Part shown: positions 10,001-16,782 of the stretch, in pieces
Numbering within the stretch: position 1 is the stretch's first letter
Layout of the letters: each line of letters starts with the position of its first letter
Origin: Branchiostoma floridae
Lineage: Eukaryota; Chordata; Leptocardii; Amphioxiformes; Branchiostomatidae
DNA length: 24,085 nt
Assembly: GCF_000003815.2 (NCBI RefSeq)
Contig: NC_049979.1
Coordinates: 29,620,832-29,644,916 of the forward strand
Reading direction: 5' to 3'
Notes under the pieces: generated by a model
The model's database searches: none
Told to the model about the DNA's origin: nothing
What the model saw: the letters and a program-made list of their open reading frames with translations, nothing else
Made by a program: the position numbers and the translations under genes

Positions 10001-11656
10001 CCCAATTCTTTTAAGCATTGGTTAGACAAAGTTTAGTCTTCATAAAGAGATCTTAAGTTTAAGTAAACATATGATGTTTAGTTGCACAGACACAGTATGA
10101 TACATTGATCAAGGTTAGACATCCAGGTAACGAGATACAGTGGAAGCCAGTTAATTGCACAACGGATTAACGCACACTAATCTATTAACTGCACGGAATC
10201 CCAGAATCCCAAACCGGTGCGGTCCAGCTTGATGACTTCGCTTTATTGCACCAGCCGGATAATTGCACCAAATTCACTGGCAAATAGGCTGTGAAATTAA
10301 GCGGCTTCTACTGTATACCAATTTACTTATCCAACTGGAGATGATTTTGGAAATGTTACAGGTAGCATCCATTACCTTTTGTCAGTGTACTGTATGATCT
10401 TTAATAATATGGTTTCATCCAGCCCCAGTCTGAGGAATGAACAGCGAGGTGGCAGTGCAGGTCTCCTGAAGTGTGGGAAGGGCACCACGTACGAAGGGGG
10501 TCAGCGTGTCCCTGCCATCGCCCACTGGCCGGGAGTCATCCCTGACCACAGCAGGACGACAGAGCTGGCCAGTACACTTGACCTGTTCCCTACCTTAGCC
10601 AAGCTGGCCGGGGCAGCAGTGCCCAGTGGGGTCGTTCTGGATGGAGTGGATATATTGCCTATCCTTCAGAATAAACATGTAAGTACAAGGGGTGATCAAT
10701 ATAAATAAGTTTTGCTCCTTTCAAAGAAATAAGGTGCACAACTCAAATTTTGGGGTAATGCTTTAACATAGTATGAATCCGCCAAATCTCAAATCATTGC
10801 GGTCATTACTTTCCAGTCAACATTATCTTAAAACAGAGTCGGTAAGTGACAAGTAAAACAAGGGTGTACTGTTATAAGAGCTTATTACCTCCTTGAAGTA
10901 TGGAGGTTTTTACTCTGTATGAATGGGTGTGTGCATGTTGGGCAGAATATATTAAGAACCTCTCGATAGATTGTGATGTTTGGTATGTGGGTTAAGGTTT
11001 TGTTGACTTGAAAGGTTTGATTTTGAGCCTTCTATTGGCTAACCTTGGTACTGCAGCAAAACATTTTTTGGTTATCTTTTGGTCTAGAATCGCTGTGATC
11101 TTGTTTTGTTCTGCCAGATTTTGTCAGTTGTGATGTCAATTTGTATCAGGACTATTATCAATTGTGCTTCATCTTAGAATGATACTTGATGTGATGCTGT
11201 ACAAAATGCAGCTTGACAAAAAATCTGTTTCCATACCTACAGGGTTCCAGGGAATTGTTTTTCTACTATCCGACCTCTCCAGATCCGAAGTATGGCTTGT
11301 ACGCGGTGCGGTATAAGCAGTACAAGGCGCACTACTACACCCAAGGAGAGGTGAACTCTGACCCCAACAATCACGACCCCGACTGTCGGCCGTCCGCACA
11401 GCTGACCCGACACGACCCACCGCTGCTCTTCAACCTCAACAACGACCCCTCCGAACAGTTCAACCTGGGGAACATGTCGGAATACAAACAGCTCCTGAAA
11501 ACTATCGACTCTAAGAAAGTAGAGTTTGAGAAGACTGTGGTGTGGGGGGAGAGTCAGATTGCTGGACACTCAAGCCCAGATGCCGAGCCGTGTTACAATA
11601 AAGGCTGTTCTCCCTTCCCAACATGTTGTCACACTCCACAGTGGTGGTGGCCTTGA
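2002..11656 (+). CDS. ARSA: Arylsulfatase A-like lysosomal sulfatase, complete 7-exon gene
   Basis: Coding exons are 2002-2144, 7373-7495, 7973-8118, 8595-8961, 9525-9641, 10423-10678 and 11243-11656: 1566 nt, 521 residues (human ARSA has 507). The enzyme removes 3-sulfate from galactosyl sulfatides in the lysosome. The catalytic motif CSPSR (C85 to R89) carries the cysteine that becomes formylglycine. Human active-site residues D29, D30, C69, R73, K123, H125, S150, H229, D281, N282 and K302 all have identical counterparts at a constant +16 (D45, D46, C85, R89, K139, H141, S166, H245, D297, N298, K318). An N-terminal hydrophobic stretch (residues 16-28) is the signal peptide. N-glycosylation sequons occur at N119, N147, N256 and N461. 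The C terminus is cysteine-rich and ends in three tryptophans and a proline. All junctions are GT-AG and in phase. Introns 2 and 5 carry exon-anchored minisatellites. Confidence 0.95.
2168..2450. mobile_element. TIR-transposon end with repeated TCGGAA motifs
   Basis: The sequence starts 'gtgcacggggaggtgggg', inverted relative to 'cctccccgtgcac' at 6874-6886. It is dense in TCGGAA/TTCCGAC motifs, as is 6680-6870. It may be one end of a large non-autonomous element in intron 1, or a separate small MITE. No transposase frame is visible. Confidence 0.45.
2451..2980. other. Intron 1 segment with a short TTTGACCAAG tandem run
   Basis: The motif 'ggtttgaccaag' occurs three times within 2731-2772. 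A 'gtgggttcgacccc' at about 2668 resembles a tRNA B box but lacks a convincing A box. There is no exon signal. Confidence 0.5.
2981..3439. repeat. Two-copy direct repeat of about 210 bp
   Basis: Bases 2981-3190 recur at 3230-3439 with an offset of 249 bases throughout and many substitutions. Both copies begin 'tgtcta(t/c)gct(c/t)gcatacttt' and end 'aattatgttaatgaggtcc'. This is an old tandem duplication inside intron 1, with no coding potential. Confidence 0.9.
3440..4107. other. Intron 1 segment, no gene
   Basis: A 90-codon and a 105-codon open frame are present but show no domain and no exon-like composition. A poly-G tract (about 3982-3992) and a short TA run (4018-4030) lie near 4.0 kb. 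Confidence 0.5.
4108..4640 (-). mobile_element. Degenerate CR1-like LINE 3' end (RT C-terminus plus 3' UTR)
   Basis: On the minus strand, 4625-4450 encodes a reverse-transcriptase thumb segment: '[18 protein letters not shown]', then '[17 protein letters not shown]' and 'LELVQRR'. This is the classic non-LTR '[13 protein letters not shown]...LE.vQrR' block. A further frame (about 4437-4358) gives '[20 protein letters not shown]', the typical ORF2 end, then a stop. The region between the two blocks, normally several dozen residues, is deleted and the frame is shifted. The 3' UTR then runs down to about 4108 with an AATAAA and a TTGATTGA-type tail. It is a dead, 5'-truncated copy in antisense orientation to ARSA. 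Confidence 0.85.
4641..5199. other. Intron 1 segment, no gene
   Basis: This is AT-rich sequence with a short run of related 'gttagt' words around 4800-4845. No exon, RNA gene or clear transposon end is seen. Confidence 0.5.
5200..5985. repeat. Diverged tandem array, unit about 120-155 bp
   Basis: The core 'aaaatccccc(c)t..gtgcaa.aatgg.ctcttcca' recurs at about 5391, 5508, 5644, 5800 and 5924, with weaker remnants at about 5200 and 5255. Spacing varies from about 117 to 155 bases. The array produces a 154-codon minus-strand frame (5284-5748) whose translation merely repeats itself (RG.FLKF.F); I regard that frame as an accident of the array. Confidence 0.75.
6140..6530. repeat. Interspersed repeat with GAAA run and terminal hairpin
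   Basis: The phrase 'tgtgccaaatttca(g/a)gtcatttgg' occurs twice (about 6233 and 6396). It is followed by an A- and GAAA-rich stretch and a palindrome, 'atatttcaccatacc' against 'ggtatggctgaaatat', at 6495-6528. This layout is typical of a short non-autonomous repeat. The family was not identified. Confidence 0.55.
6660..6893. mobile_element. TIR-transposon end, inverted partner of 2168-2450
   Basis: The segment is rich in ATCGGAA and CCGAC motifs and terminates 'aatccgacctccccgtgcac', the inverse of the terminus at 2168. Either this is a MITE of its own or the right end of a 4.7-kb element that holds most of ARSA intron 1. Confidence 0.45.
6969..7167. repeat. (GA)n microsatellite
   Basis: About 200 bases are almost entirely GA dinucleotides on the + strand. 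The purest part is 7001-7078, and AAAG/TATA interruptions follow. It lies in intron 1, about 200 bases before exon 2. Confidence 0.97.
7373..7495 (+). CDS. ARSA: ARSA exon 2: catalytic CSPSR cysteine
   Basis: The acceptor is 'tttgtag|g' and the donor 'ccag|gtaagg', phase 2 at both ends. The exon runs from the Tyr after the first Asp-Asp-Leu-Gly to the catalytic loop '[11 protein letters not shown]', whose Cys85 is the formylglycine precursor. The last 45 bases, covering this loop, are also the exonic part of the 58-bp minisatellite unit that follows. Confidence 0.95.
7451..7834 (+). repeat. 58-bp minisatellite spanning exon 2/intron 2 boundary
   Basis: Units start at 7451, 7509, 7567, 7625, 7683, 7741 and 7799 (the last is partial, about 36 bases). 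The period is exactly 58 bases. Each full unit is 45 bases of exon 2 end plus 13 bases 'gtaaggactggag'. The only differences are a few substitutions, such as gTTTac, gCTCac and catAcag. Six consecutive strong splice donors result: 7496, 7554, 7612, 7670, 7728 and 7786. Only the first keeps the reading frame open: read-through from it meets TAA at once (AG|G TAA). Confidence 0.97.
7973..8118 (+). CDS. ARSA: ARSA exon 3: second half of sulfatase signature
   Basis: The acceptor 'ccaaatag|a' completes Arg89. The exon reads '[19 protein letters not shown]', the conserved sulfatase signature downstream of the catalytic cysteine, then '[20 protein letters not shown]' with an N-glycosylation sequon at N119. 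The donor is 'ttg|gtaagc', phase 1. The pyrimidine tract before the acceptor ('ttctgtttttct') is good. Confidence 0.95.
8208..8570 (+). mobile_element. tRNA-derived SINE in intron 3
   Basis: The head folds like a tRNA. An A box 'tggcttaatggttaggc' (about 8219) and a B box 'gtttgaatccc' (about 8265) are correctly spaced. The ends 'ggtgtcatg' (about 8209) and 'catgccacc' (about 8278) pair as an acceptor stem. A body follows with 'ttggaataggcactttac' and 'ggtgtaaaaatggg', which I recall as common in deuterostome and amphioxus SINEs. It runs in the same direction as ARSA and stops a few bases before the exon 4 acceptor. Confidence 0.8.
8595..8961 (+). CDS. ARSA: ARSA exon 4: Lys/His/Ser active-site residues
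   Basis: The longest internal exon (367 nt, phase 1 to phase 2). It opens with 'GKWHLGVG' (K139 and H141, which bind the sulfate and formylglycine), then '[13 protein letters not shown]' (S166), and near its end '[15 protein letters not shown]' with H245. A cysteine-rich insert (residues 170-195) lies in between. Sequons occur at N147 and N256. The acceptor is 'ctacag|gt'. The donor 'aaag|gtggtg' is weak, but it is the only one that keeps frame with exon 5 and matches the family. Confidence 0.94.
8962..9524. other. ARSA intron 4
   Basis: About 560 bases with no exon or RNA gene. Around 9120-9320 the text ('gcaatatctcaaaaatatt', 'ttttggtcgttgctgtgg') resembles an old interspersed repeat related to 10880-11110. 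This relation is tentative. Confidence 0.45.
9525..9641 (+). CDS. ARSA: ARSA exon 5: metal-binding DNG motif
   Basis: The acceptor 'tctccag|a' completes Arg260. The exon encodes '[20 protein letters not shown]' and ends '[11 protein letters not shown]', where D297 and N298 complete the calcium site. It ends 'aatgg|gtaggt', phase 2. The last 72 bases are the exonic part of the minisatellite that follows. Confidence 0.95.
9570..9980 (+). repeat. 80-94-bp minisatellite spanning exon 5/intron 5 boundary
   Basis: Copies start at 9570 (in the exon), 9661, 9746, 9826 and 9920; the last decays near 9973. Each consists of 72 bases of exon 5 end (67 in copy 3, which lacks 5 bases) plus 13-22 bases of intron start. 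Donors 'gg|gtaggt' therefore recur at 9642, 9733, 9813 and 9898. Copies 2 and 3 share 'aggagaac' and the short 'gtaggtgtaacat' spacer; copies 1 and 4 share 'aggacaac' and 'gtaggttctgatgtaacat'. This pattern implies unequal exchange or slippage. Read-through past the first donor hits TAG immediately. Confidence 0.96.
9981..10422. other. Remainder of ARSA intron 5
   Basis: No exon is seen. A segment around 10140-10310 ('ttaattgcac', 'ttaactgcac', 'ataattgcacc') repeats a 'TTAAYTGCAC' motif and looks like an old non-autonomous element. Confidence 0.45.
10423..10678 (+). CDS. ARSA: ARSA exon 6: substrate-binding Lys and GTTYEGG loop
   Basis: The acceptor 'catccag|c' completes Gly299. The exon encodes '[20 protein letters not shown]', with K318 equivalent to human K302, then '[18 protein letters not shown]' and '[11 protein letters not shown]', conserved ARSA segments. 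It is 256 nt long and ends in phase 0 at 'cat|gtaagt', a strong donor. Confidence 0.95.
10683..10860 (+). mobile_element. Mariner-like terminus remnant
   Basis: The sequence 'acaaggggtgatcaatataa' followed by '...taagttttgc' resembles a mariner-family terminal repeat. It also resembles 'acgaggggtgatcaataagt' at 13303. Both are followed later by 'catagtatgaa'. No transposase frame survives. Confidence 0.4.
10880..11110. repeat. Probable interspersed repeat in intron 6
   Basis: It opens with a small inverted repeat, 'acctccttgaagtatggaggt', and contains 'gagccttctattggctaacc', which parallels 'aggcctattggcagccaacc' in intron 4. It is probably a shared old repeat family. Confidence 0.4.
11243..11656 (+). 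CDS. ARSA: ARSA exon 7: C-terminal domain and stop
   Basis: The acceptor is 'acctacag|ggt', phase 0. The exon encodes '[20 protein letters not shown]', '[14 protein letters not shown]' and '[17 protein letters not shown]', which matches the ARSA C-terminal subdomain. It ends in a cysteine-rich tail ('[17 protein letters not shown]') and TGA at 11654-11656. An AATAAA at 11597-11602 lies inside the coding sequence and is unlikely to be used. Confidence 0.95.
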   Translation, partial: GSRELFFYYPTSPDPKYGLYAVRYKQYKAHYYTQGEVNSDPNNHDPDCRPSAQLTRHDPPLLFNLNNDPSEQFNLGNMSEYKQLLKTIDSKKVEFEKTVVWGESQIAGHSSPDAEPCYNKGCSPFPTCCHTPQWWWP

Positions 11657-11658
11657 AT

Positions 11659-11871
11659 TAGTGTAAATGCATTTAAGTTCGCGGGGATTTAAGTTCACGG
11701 TAGCGGGAAAAATGACTTTTCGCGGTGGTTTTGATTTCGCGGTAACACCATCGACTGCAGTCTTATACCATAATAGAAAAATGTACGCGGTGGTTTTATG
11801 TTCACGGTGAAGTGGTCGCCGCGAAAACCGCGAATATTGATCCACCGCAAACATTTCTGCATTTACAGTAT
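11659..11871. mobile_element. 213-bp MITE immediately after the ARSA stop codon
   Basis: The ends 'tagtgtaaatgca' and 'tgcatttacagta' are inverted repeats flanked by TA. The interior repeats 'cgcggtggtttt' and 'ccgcgaaaaccgcgaa'. It begins two bases after the ARSA TGA, so it forms the start of the 3' UTR. A truncated relative lies at 854-941. Confidence 0.8.
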
Positions 11872-12129
11872 CACTCACTGTACAATGAAGTTTTCATAAT
11901 CTCGAGATGTAAGGATATGACTCTTTTTTTGGTATTTTATGCCTGTTTTTTTCTTTTTTCAACATTGGTAGTCTTTTTCAGTATTGTATTTAAGGCTGGA
12001 TGCCAACATCTGCTTGCAGGTTAGCCTTCAGTGTGTTTTCTTGTTGCAGAGAAATTATGTTGTGAAGCTGGTATATCAGTTTACATTATACTTATCGTTT
12101 TAGTTGTACATTGTACAAGAGATTTAGCC

Positions 12130-12656
12130 TGTTTCTTAAAGAAATATATAATGGCAACAAAGTTAGACATGCCAGAAATAAGTTAAGATCATACAATGAA
12201 GAAAATATGAGGGACAGGAATGCAGTCACAAGACTTTTAAGTTTTGCTGCCACAAACTTAACATATTGAAACTGGAAGACATTCCCGCACCCCTTTGGAA
12301 CAAAGACTATGCAAATAATGTAAGTTAAATAGAACAGGGAATGAACGTCATTTTGTAGTAGAATGTAGTTTGTATAGAGAAGGGAGAAATGAACTGTACA
12401 ATTATGGTTGTATAAAATCTATTCCCCTATTTCATATACTTAAGTTCTGTAAAAAAATTCATTTTCCTAATGAAATTAGACAAACATTGATCATAAGCAT
12501 ATCTGTTCTTTTATCTTCACCATAACTGAAAGCGATGAGTTAAATTTACCTAACGTTTAATTTGTATCTGATAAATGTATTTATTTGACATGTCTTGTTG
12601 TGACCTGTACTTAGCCCGGTGTGGCAAAAATGTGCAATAAAGGTCTTCATTCATAT
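12130..12656 (+). mobile_element. CR1-like LINE 3' end (degenerate)
   Basis: The frame at about 12270-12524 reads 'LEQRLCK*CKLNRTG', then 'NERHFVVECSLY', the C-x2-C...H...C finger that ends many non-LTR retrotransposon ORF2 proteins. One stop interrupts it and TAA closes the frame at about 12524. The UTR carries AATAAA at 12636-12641 and a short TCAT-type tail. Because it is on the + strand, its polyadenylation signal could also serve ARSA transcripts; I see no better AATAAA between 11657 and there. Confidence 0.75.
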
Positions 12657-12897
12657 CATTTGTGTCATATCTCCACGAAATATTCTGATTATGCCAATGA
12701 CTCACTTCCACGTCTACATAATCAATGCTTGGTTATATACACCTTTAACTAACTTAAACAGGTCAAAATGCTCAATCATTCACTAGTTATATGAATTAGG
12801 CACTATTGTATTAACTATGCTCAGTTCCAGAGCAAGCGTACATAATTTCGTCCTTACACCACAAGCTATCTACCACGAAAATATCAAGACCACAGCA
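12657..12897. other. Intergenic DNA between ARSA and the CCP gene
   Basis: AT-rich sequence with no exon-like segment or recognisable repeat. Confidence 0.5.
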
Positions 12898-13303
12898 TGT
12901 CCAGGTCAGAAGATACGAAAACCGGAAGTTCTGCTGCAGTACCAATGTCACATTCCAGGGGGCCAAAAATCGACCTTGACCTTCGTCTTTCCAGTCCCCA
13001 CATTAATATCATTACAATCCATCCTGAGGTTCTAAAGTTATGTTGGTTACAAATATCATATTTAATATCCGGAAACACACGCATGGACACAACCAAAACA
13101 ATTTCTCCACTTTCCATGAAGATAAACATATACGACTTCTTCCTTACATCACTCACCTGCCAACAAAAAATAGACCATAGTTGTCCGAGTCAAAAGATTT
13201 AAAAAAACGGAGGTTCTGTTGCAGTACCAAGGTCACGTACAAGGGAGCCAAAATTGACCTTGACCTTGGTCTTCCCAACACCTACCCACATACCAAATAC
13301 GAG
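12898..13303. repeat. Interspersed repeat with two-copy internal duplication
   Basis: About 105 bases from 12898 ('gttctgctgcagtaccaatg' with 'tcgaccttgaccttcgtc') recur from about 13180 ('gttctgttgcagtaccaagg' with 'ttgaccttgaccttggtc'). I recall this phrase as a common amphioxus repeat. No coding function is seen. Confidence 0.7.
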
Positions 13304-13418
13304 GGGTGATCAATAAGTTCTCTGCCTTAACAAGAAATAATAAGCACGATAATAATAATCAGATTTCGAAGCACAACTTCATAGTATGAAGCCGAAAATT
13401 GCCCCAAAAATAGGTCTG
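13303..13418 (+). mobile_element. Mariner-like terminus remnant
   Basis: 'acgaggggtgatcaataagt' resembles a mariner-family terminal repeat and its partner at 10683. It is truncated against the start of duplicated block A. Confidence 0.4.
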
Positions 13419-13990
13419 AAAAAGGTTATCAGACGGGAGCTGATAATAATAAAACACCACCCGGTGCCAGCTTGGCCTAGTGATCGGATTTAATTACTTA
13501 ATAGCTTGGCTTCGTGATCGGTCGAAGCGCGCCCTTAATTGTCGGGCGTCCGCCCATTCTTCCGAACACAGCCTTCGGGCTTCAACTGAAGTGATACAAA
13601 TCTCTCAATAAACTATTACTACCACTACTACAACTACACCCCGGCTGAGTCCGTTGGGAAATTCGGTAGTTCCTTAAAGAATAGCCACCAATCAGTATTC
13701 ATTAGAACTTTGTTGCAGGCGCCAGTTTTACAGCTTTCGCAATGTTACAGCAATCAGCAGTGAGCGCGTTGCCTGGGATATTTGTTGAGAAAAGTGGGCG
13801 GTGAGTTCGCACACGTGGTTGGCACGCACTGCTTAGACTGGGAAATGTCTACTTGAAGAGGCCTCAACGGTTTGTAAGAATGAGGGTTTATGGAACTATA
13901 GAGGGTCTAGAGTGATCAGTTGGTCACACATGTGACGTGTTATTGTGTCAAGACAATGGAATACAAGGCAGGAATGGGTTCTTTGTCATT
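13419..13990 (+). repeat. Duplicated leader block, copy A (start codon lost)
   Basis: The block begins 'aaaaggttatcagacggga' and ends 'aatgggttctttgtc', abutting copy B. It shares with B and D the segments 'cttggcttcgtgatcggtcg', 'tcgggcgtccgcccattct', 'gaaattcggtagttcctta' and 'aaagtgggcggtgagttcgc'. Where B and D have 'gccaccATGCGgt(a/g)agt', copy A reads 'gccaccaatcag', so about 14 bases covering the ATG and donor are missing. An extra stretch of about 80 bases (13564-13642), with AATAAA and a (TAC)n tail, looks like a small retroposon insertion. Confidence 0.85.
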
Positions 13991-14400
13991 AAAAGGTTAT
14001 CAGACGGGAGGTGATAATAATAAAACACCACCTGAAGCCTGTTTTGGAGGCTATCCTTCATTACTAAAATAGCTTGGCTTCGTGATCGGTCGAAGAACGC
14101 CCTTTTAAGGTTGTCGGGCGTCCGCCCATTCTATCGAGGAGCCCGTCTGAGTCGGGTGGGAAATTCGGTAGTTCCTTAAAGGAATCGCCACCATGCGGTG
14201 AGTACGAATGAGTATTTATTAGAATGTTGTTACAGAAGTCAGTTTGTTGCAGACGTCCTTTTTTTTTACAGCTTTTGCAAAACAATCAGCAGTGAACGCG
14301 TTTTGTGGGATATTTGGCGAGAAAAGTGGGCGGTGAGTTCGCACAGGTGGTTGGTACACGCACTGCTCGGAGTGAGACTGGGAAATATCTGGCATGCTTC
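13991..14400 (+). repeat. Duplicated leader block, copy B
   Basis: Directly adjoins copy A head to tail. It keeps 'gccaccATGCG|gtgagt' at 14187-14203 and the conserved 'gaaaagtgggcggtgagttc'. Homology to A ends near 'ctgggaaatatctgg'. Confidence 0.85.
14193..14197 (+). CDS. Alternative first coding exon (copy B) of the CCP gene
   Basis: ATG CG followed by donor gtgagt, in the full Kozak context gccaccATGc. It encodes Met and two bases of Arg (phase 2), which would fit the signal-peptide exon at 18205 across a 4-kb intron. Whether this copy or copy D is transcribed cannot be told from sequence. Confidence 0.4.
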
Positions 14401-14947
14401 AAAAGGTTACGCTGCTAAGATTTGCCCTTCGTGAACGTCCTATTCGACATAGCGTAATTCAATTCTGACAGTCAGCGTTTCCATAAACCATTGTTATGTC
14501 CAATGGCTCTGAGCACCCCCACATTACTCCCTAGCTATTCACATTACATTATATTACATTACATTCATATCAGCTATAGCTTGCGTCGTGTCCGCGTAGT
14601 GCAGTGGTTTCTGCACTCTGTCTCTCACCACATCTGGTTAAACGTCCGTAGACCCAGCGGCCCGATTTTGCGCTCGGATCTATACACGACTGAAAAAGAG
14701 ACAAATCGTCTTATCTGATTGAGTATCAGAGACTTTTAGGGCGCCAAACCCTCTAAACTCTCTAAAGGTACCCAGCACACTTTGGGAGACGGTGGGTGCG
14801 CGTGGCCAAAAATGCGCGAGTCGTAGTCAAGCCGCAGTGCTGACGAAAAGTGTCATGTCCTCAGTCTGACGTTCATCCGCTTTACTTTTACCTTTTGCAC
14901 TTTTCATTTCTCATGTACATGTATTTTGATTCAAGTCTTTGTTGTAG
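14401..14947. other. Intergenic/intronic DNA between blocks
   Basis: Holds a short (CATTA)n-like run at 14540-14566 and a segment at about 14597-14625 with a tRNA A-box-like 'tagtgcagtgg'. No credible B box follows, so no RNA gene is called. Confidence 0.45.
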
Positions 14948-15038
14948 GAGGACTACATTTGGCCACACAGGAGTTGAAAATGCGTCGACATTAGTTCCTA
15001 CGATCATGTTTGAAACCTACGAATTAGTAATTTCTACG
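14948..15038 (+). CDS. Possible exon of unknown function
   Basis: The acceptor 'ttgttgtag|g' follows a pyrimidine-rich tract, and the donor is 'acg|gtaaga'. Entered in phase 2 (as from the ATG CG mini-exon of copy B) it gives 30 open codons, 'RTTFGHTGVENASTLVPTIM' and onward. It ends in phase 0, so it cannot splice in frame to the signal-peptide exon at 18205. I recognise no domain. It may be a relic of a former gene copy or chance. Confidence 0.25.
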
Positions 15039-15139
15039 GTAAGAAACTCAAGAGGTGTACTACAAAAACTTCGTTGTAGCCTGTATCTTTCAGTTTGAGG
15101 AAAAAGGATGTCGACGTGACTAACACTTTTAAAGACTGT

Positions 15140-15262
15140 TGGAAGTAAGTTTGCTATCATGAGAGTTTAAGGAATCCTAGAAGGTTTACAGTGAGCAATG
15201 CGTCACATATGTTACGTATTTTCAAGCAATGTAATACAAAAATAGATTCTTTGTCTAGTAAC
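15140..15262 (+). repeat. Probable remnant of the leader-block tail
   Basis: The order 'cacatatgttacgt...tcaagcaatg...attctttgtc' parallels 'cacacatgtgacgt...tcaagacaatg...gttctttgtc' at the end of copies A and C, but it is strongly diverged. Confidence 0.45.
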
Positions 15263-15323
15263 GTTACTAGTGGTGTGCCAGGTCAGGGCGATGTTGACCT
15301 TAGTCATTACACACGCCTGATTT

Positions 15324-15526
15324 GATGAGATAAACTGTTATTGTGTTGCCGTTGACTTAGCCTCCATCAGGCCTTTCTACGGAGGTATGGATCGTAGAAT
15401 ATGGCAAAAAGGGGAATAATTGGTCATGAGAAAAACTGTTATTGTGTTGTAGTTGTGTTGTAGCCTCTATCAGACCTTTCTACGGGGGTGTGGATAGTAG
15501 AATGTGGCAAAAAAAGGGAAGAATTG
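15324..15526. repeat. Two-copy tandem repeat of about 100 bp
   Basis: 'actgttattgtgttg' followed by 'gcct(c/t)(c/t)atca', 'cctttctacgg' and 'gtagaat(a/g)tggcaaaaa' occurs at 15324-15422 and again at 15426-15526. Downstream (15550-15605), 'ggtttcgaaccgcatggtgg' gives a minus-strand B-box-like GGTTCGAAACC. The whole may therefore be part of a tRNA-derived repeat on the minus strand. Confidence 0.6.
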
Positions 15527-15605
15527 ATCTGGGAGAATCAGTCTGTAGGAAGGTTTCGAACCGCATGGTGGCCAAACTCCCGTGGTAGAAATCGATCTAG
15601 CTCAG

Positions 15606-16370
15606 GACCCTTTTTCTGGCAATGTGGTAAAAAGAATGTTGACGTGAATAAAATTTCTTTTTAATAACATGTCTTCAGAAACGTTGACGTACCGTCTTAC
15701 GTCAAGACAAGGCAAGAATACATTTTTTTGTCGAGCGGCGCGGCGGGGCGACTCGTCTTTACGCACGTTTGGTTGATGAAAACCTGTTTTTGTTGTGCCG
15801 ACTTACGCCTACATACCGCACGTACATAACAAACGCTCAATTATGATTCAAGCTGATACGTTTATTGCACAGTGACAAAAACATTGCAGTTTAATATGAT
15901 GTTACAGCATCTCCTTAGTGATGTCATGATCGCAGATGGTCGACTTTCAGCGCTTGTAACAACGGCTTCTTTCTTTTCTGTCATGCCAACTATCATACTA
16001 TTCTGCATAGGAATGATTTATTTGTGTCACACCGCGCCCATGCTTGTAATAGGTATCCACCACACCTACATTCTTAGATTGAAAGCAAGAAACACACACA
16101 CACACACACACATTTTTTTTTAAACTTTCAAACCACCTCTATTTTGTATCACAATCCATCCCATGGAATTTTTTTAGCTCTGAAAACTGGTAGTGAAATC
16201 CGTAAACAATCTTAGGCGTAACGAGCTAATCTCTGACTGAGGCATTATGACAGTCACCTTACCAGGCTTCGAAGAGCCTTTCTTGGCTACTGTCTTCTGC
16301 TGAATACTCACATACTTTCTTGTTGTTGTCGTACATTTTGTCAGAAAACAAAGTTGTCAGAACACATTTG
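15606..16370. other. Non-coding DNA with a short (AC)n run
   Basis: An AC microsatellite occupies 16092-16112. An 83-codon open frame at 15872-16123 has a hydrophobic stretch but no support. No other feature is seen. Confidence 0.45.
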
Positions 16371-16781
16371 CCAAAAATAGGTCTAAAATCCTGTTTTGGA
16401 GGCTTTAATTACTTCAAAACTTGGCTTCGTGGTCGGTCGAAGTTCGTCGATAACTGTCGGGCGTCCGTCCATTCTACCGAACATCCCATCTGGAATCGGG
16501 CGGAGAATTTGTTGATTTGAAATTTGAAAGCTTTAGGAATATATCACTCAACAGTAACAAATAACCTGAAGATGTAAAAAAATGAACAAAAAAAGATCTT
16601 GAACTTGCTGTTTCTGTCCCTGGTCGCCGAACGGAATGTTGCCATGTATCCGGATGGAAATGGTTTGCAAGATAAGGATTTATGGCATCATAGAGGGCCT
16701 AGAGTCAGCAGTTCGTCACACATGACACGTGTTATTGTGTCAAGACAATGGAATACTAGGCAGGAATGGGTTCTTTGTCTT
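16371..16781 (+). repeat. Duplicated leader block, copy C (degenerate)
   Basis: The head (16371-16510) shares 'ccaaaaataggtct', 'cttggcttcgtg' and 'tgtcgggcgtccg' with the other copies. The tail (about 16655-16781) shares 'tttatggcatcatagaggg' and 'gtgttattgtgtcaagacaa'. The middle, where the ATG/donor would be, is replaced by unrelated sequence. It adjoins copy D head to tail, just as A adjoins B. Confidence 0.75.
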
Positions 16782-16782
16782 T

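Noticed and set aside
11237-11569. 110-codon minus-strand frame under ARSA exon 7
   Set aside because: Shadow of the real exon on the other strand.
14597-14720. tRNA-like segment with 'tagtgcagtgg' A-box similarity
   Set aside because: No canonical B box at the right distance and no cloverleaf pairing could be found by eye.
15558-15575. Minus-strand 'gccaccatgcggt' identical to the start of the CCP mini-exon
   Set aside because: Here it runs into 'tcgaaacc', a B-box-like repeat, rather than a donor, and the surroundings do not match the leader blocks; likely a chance 13-base match.
15872-16123. 83-codon frame with a hydrophobic stretch, possibly a membrane exon
   Set aside because: No domain; ends in the AC microsatellite; splice phases do not fit either neighbouring gene.
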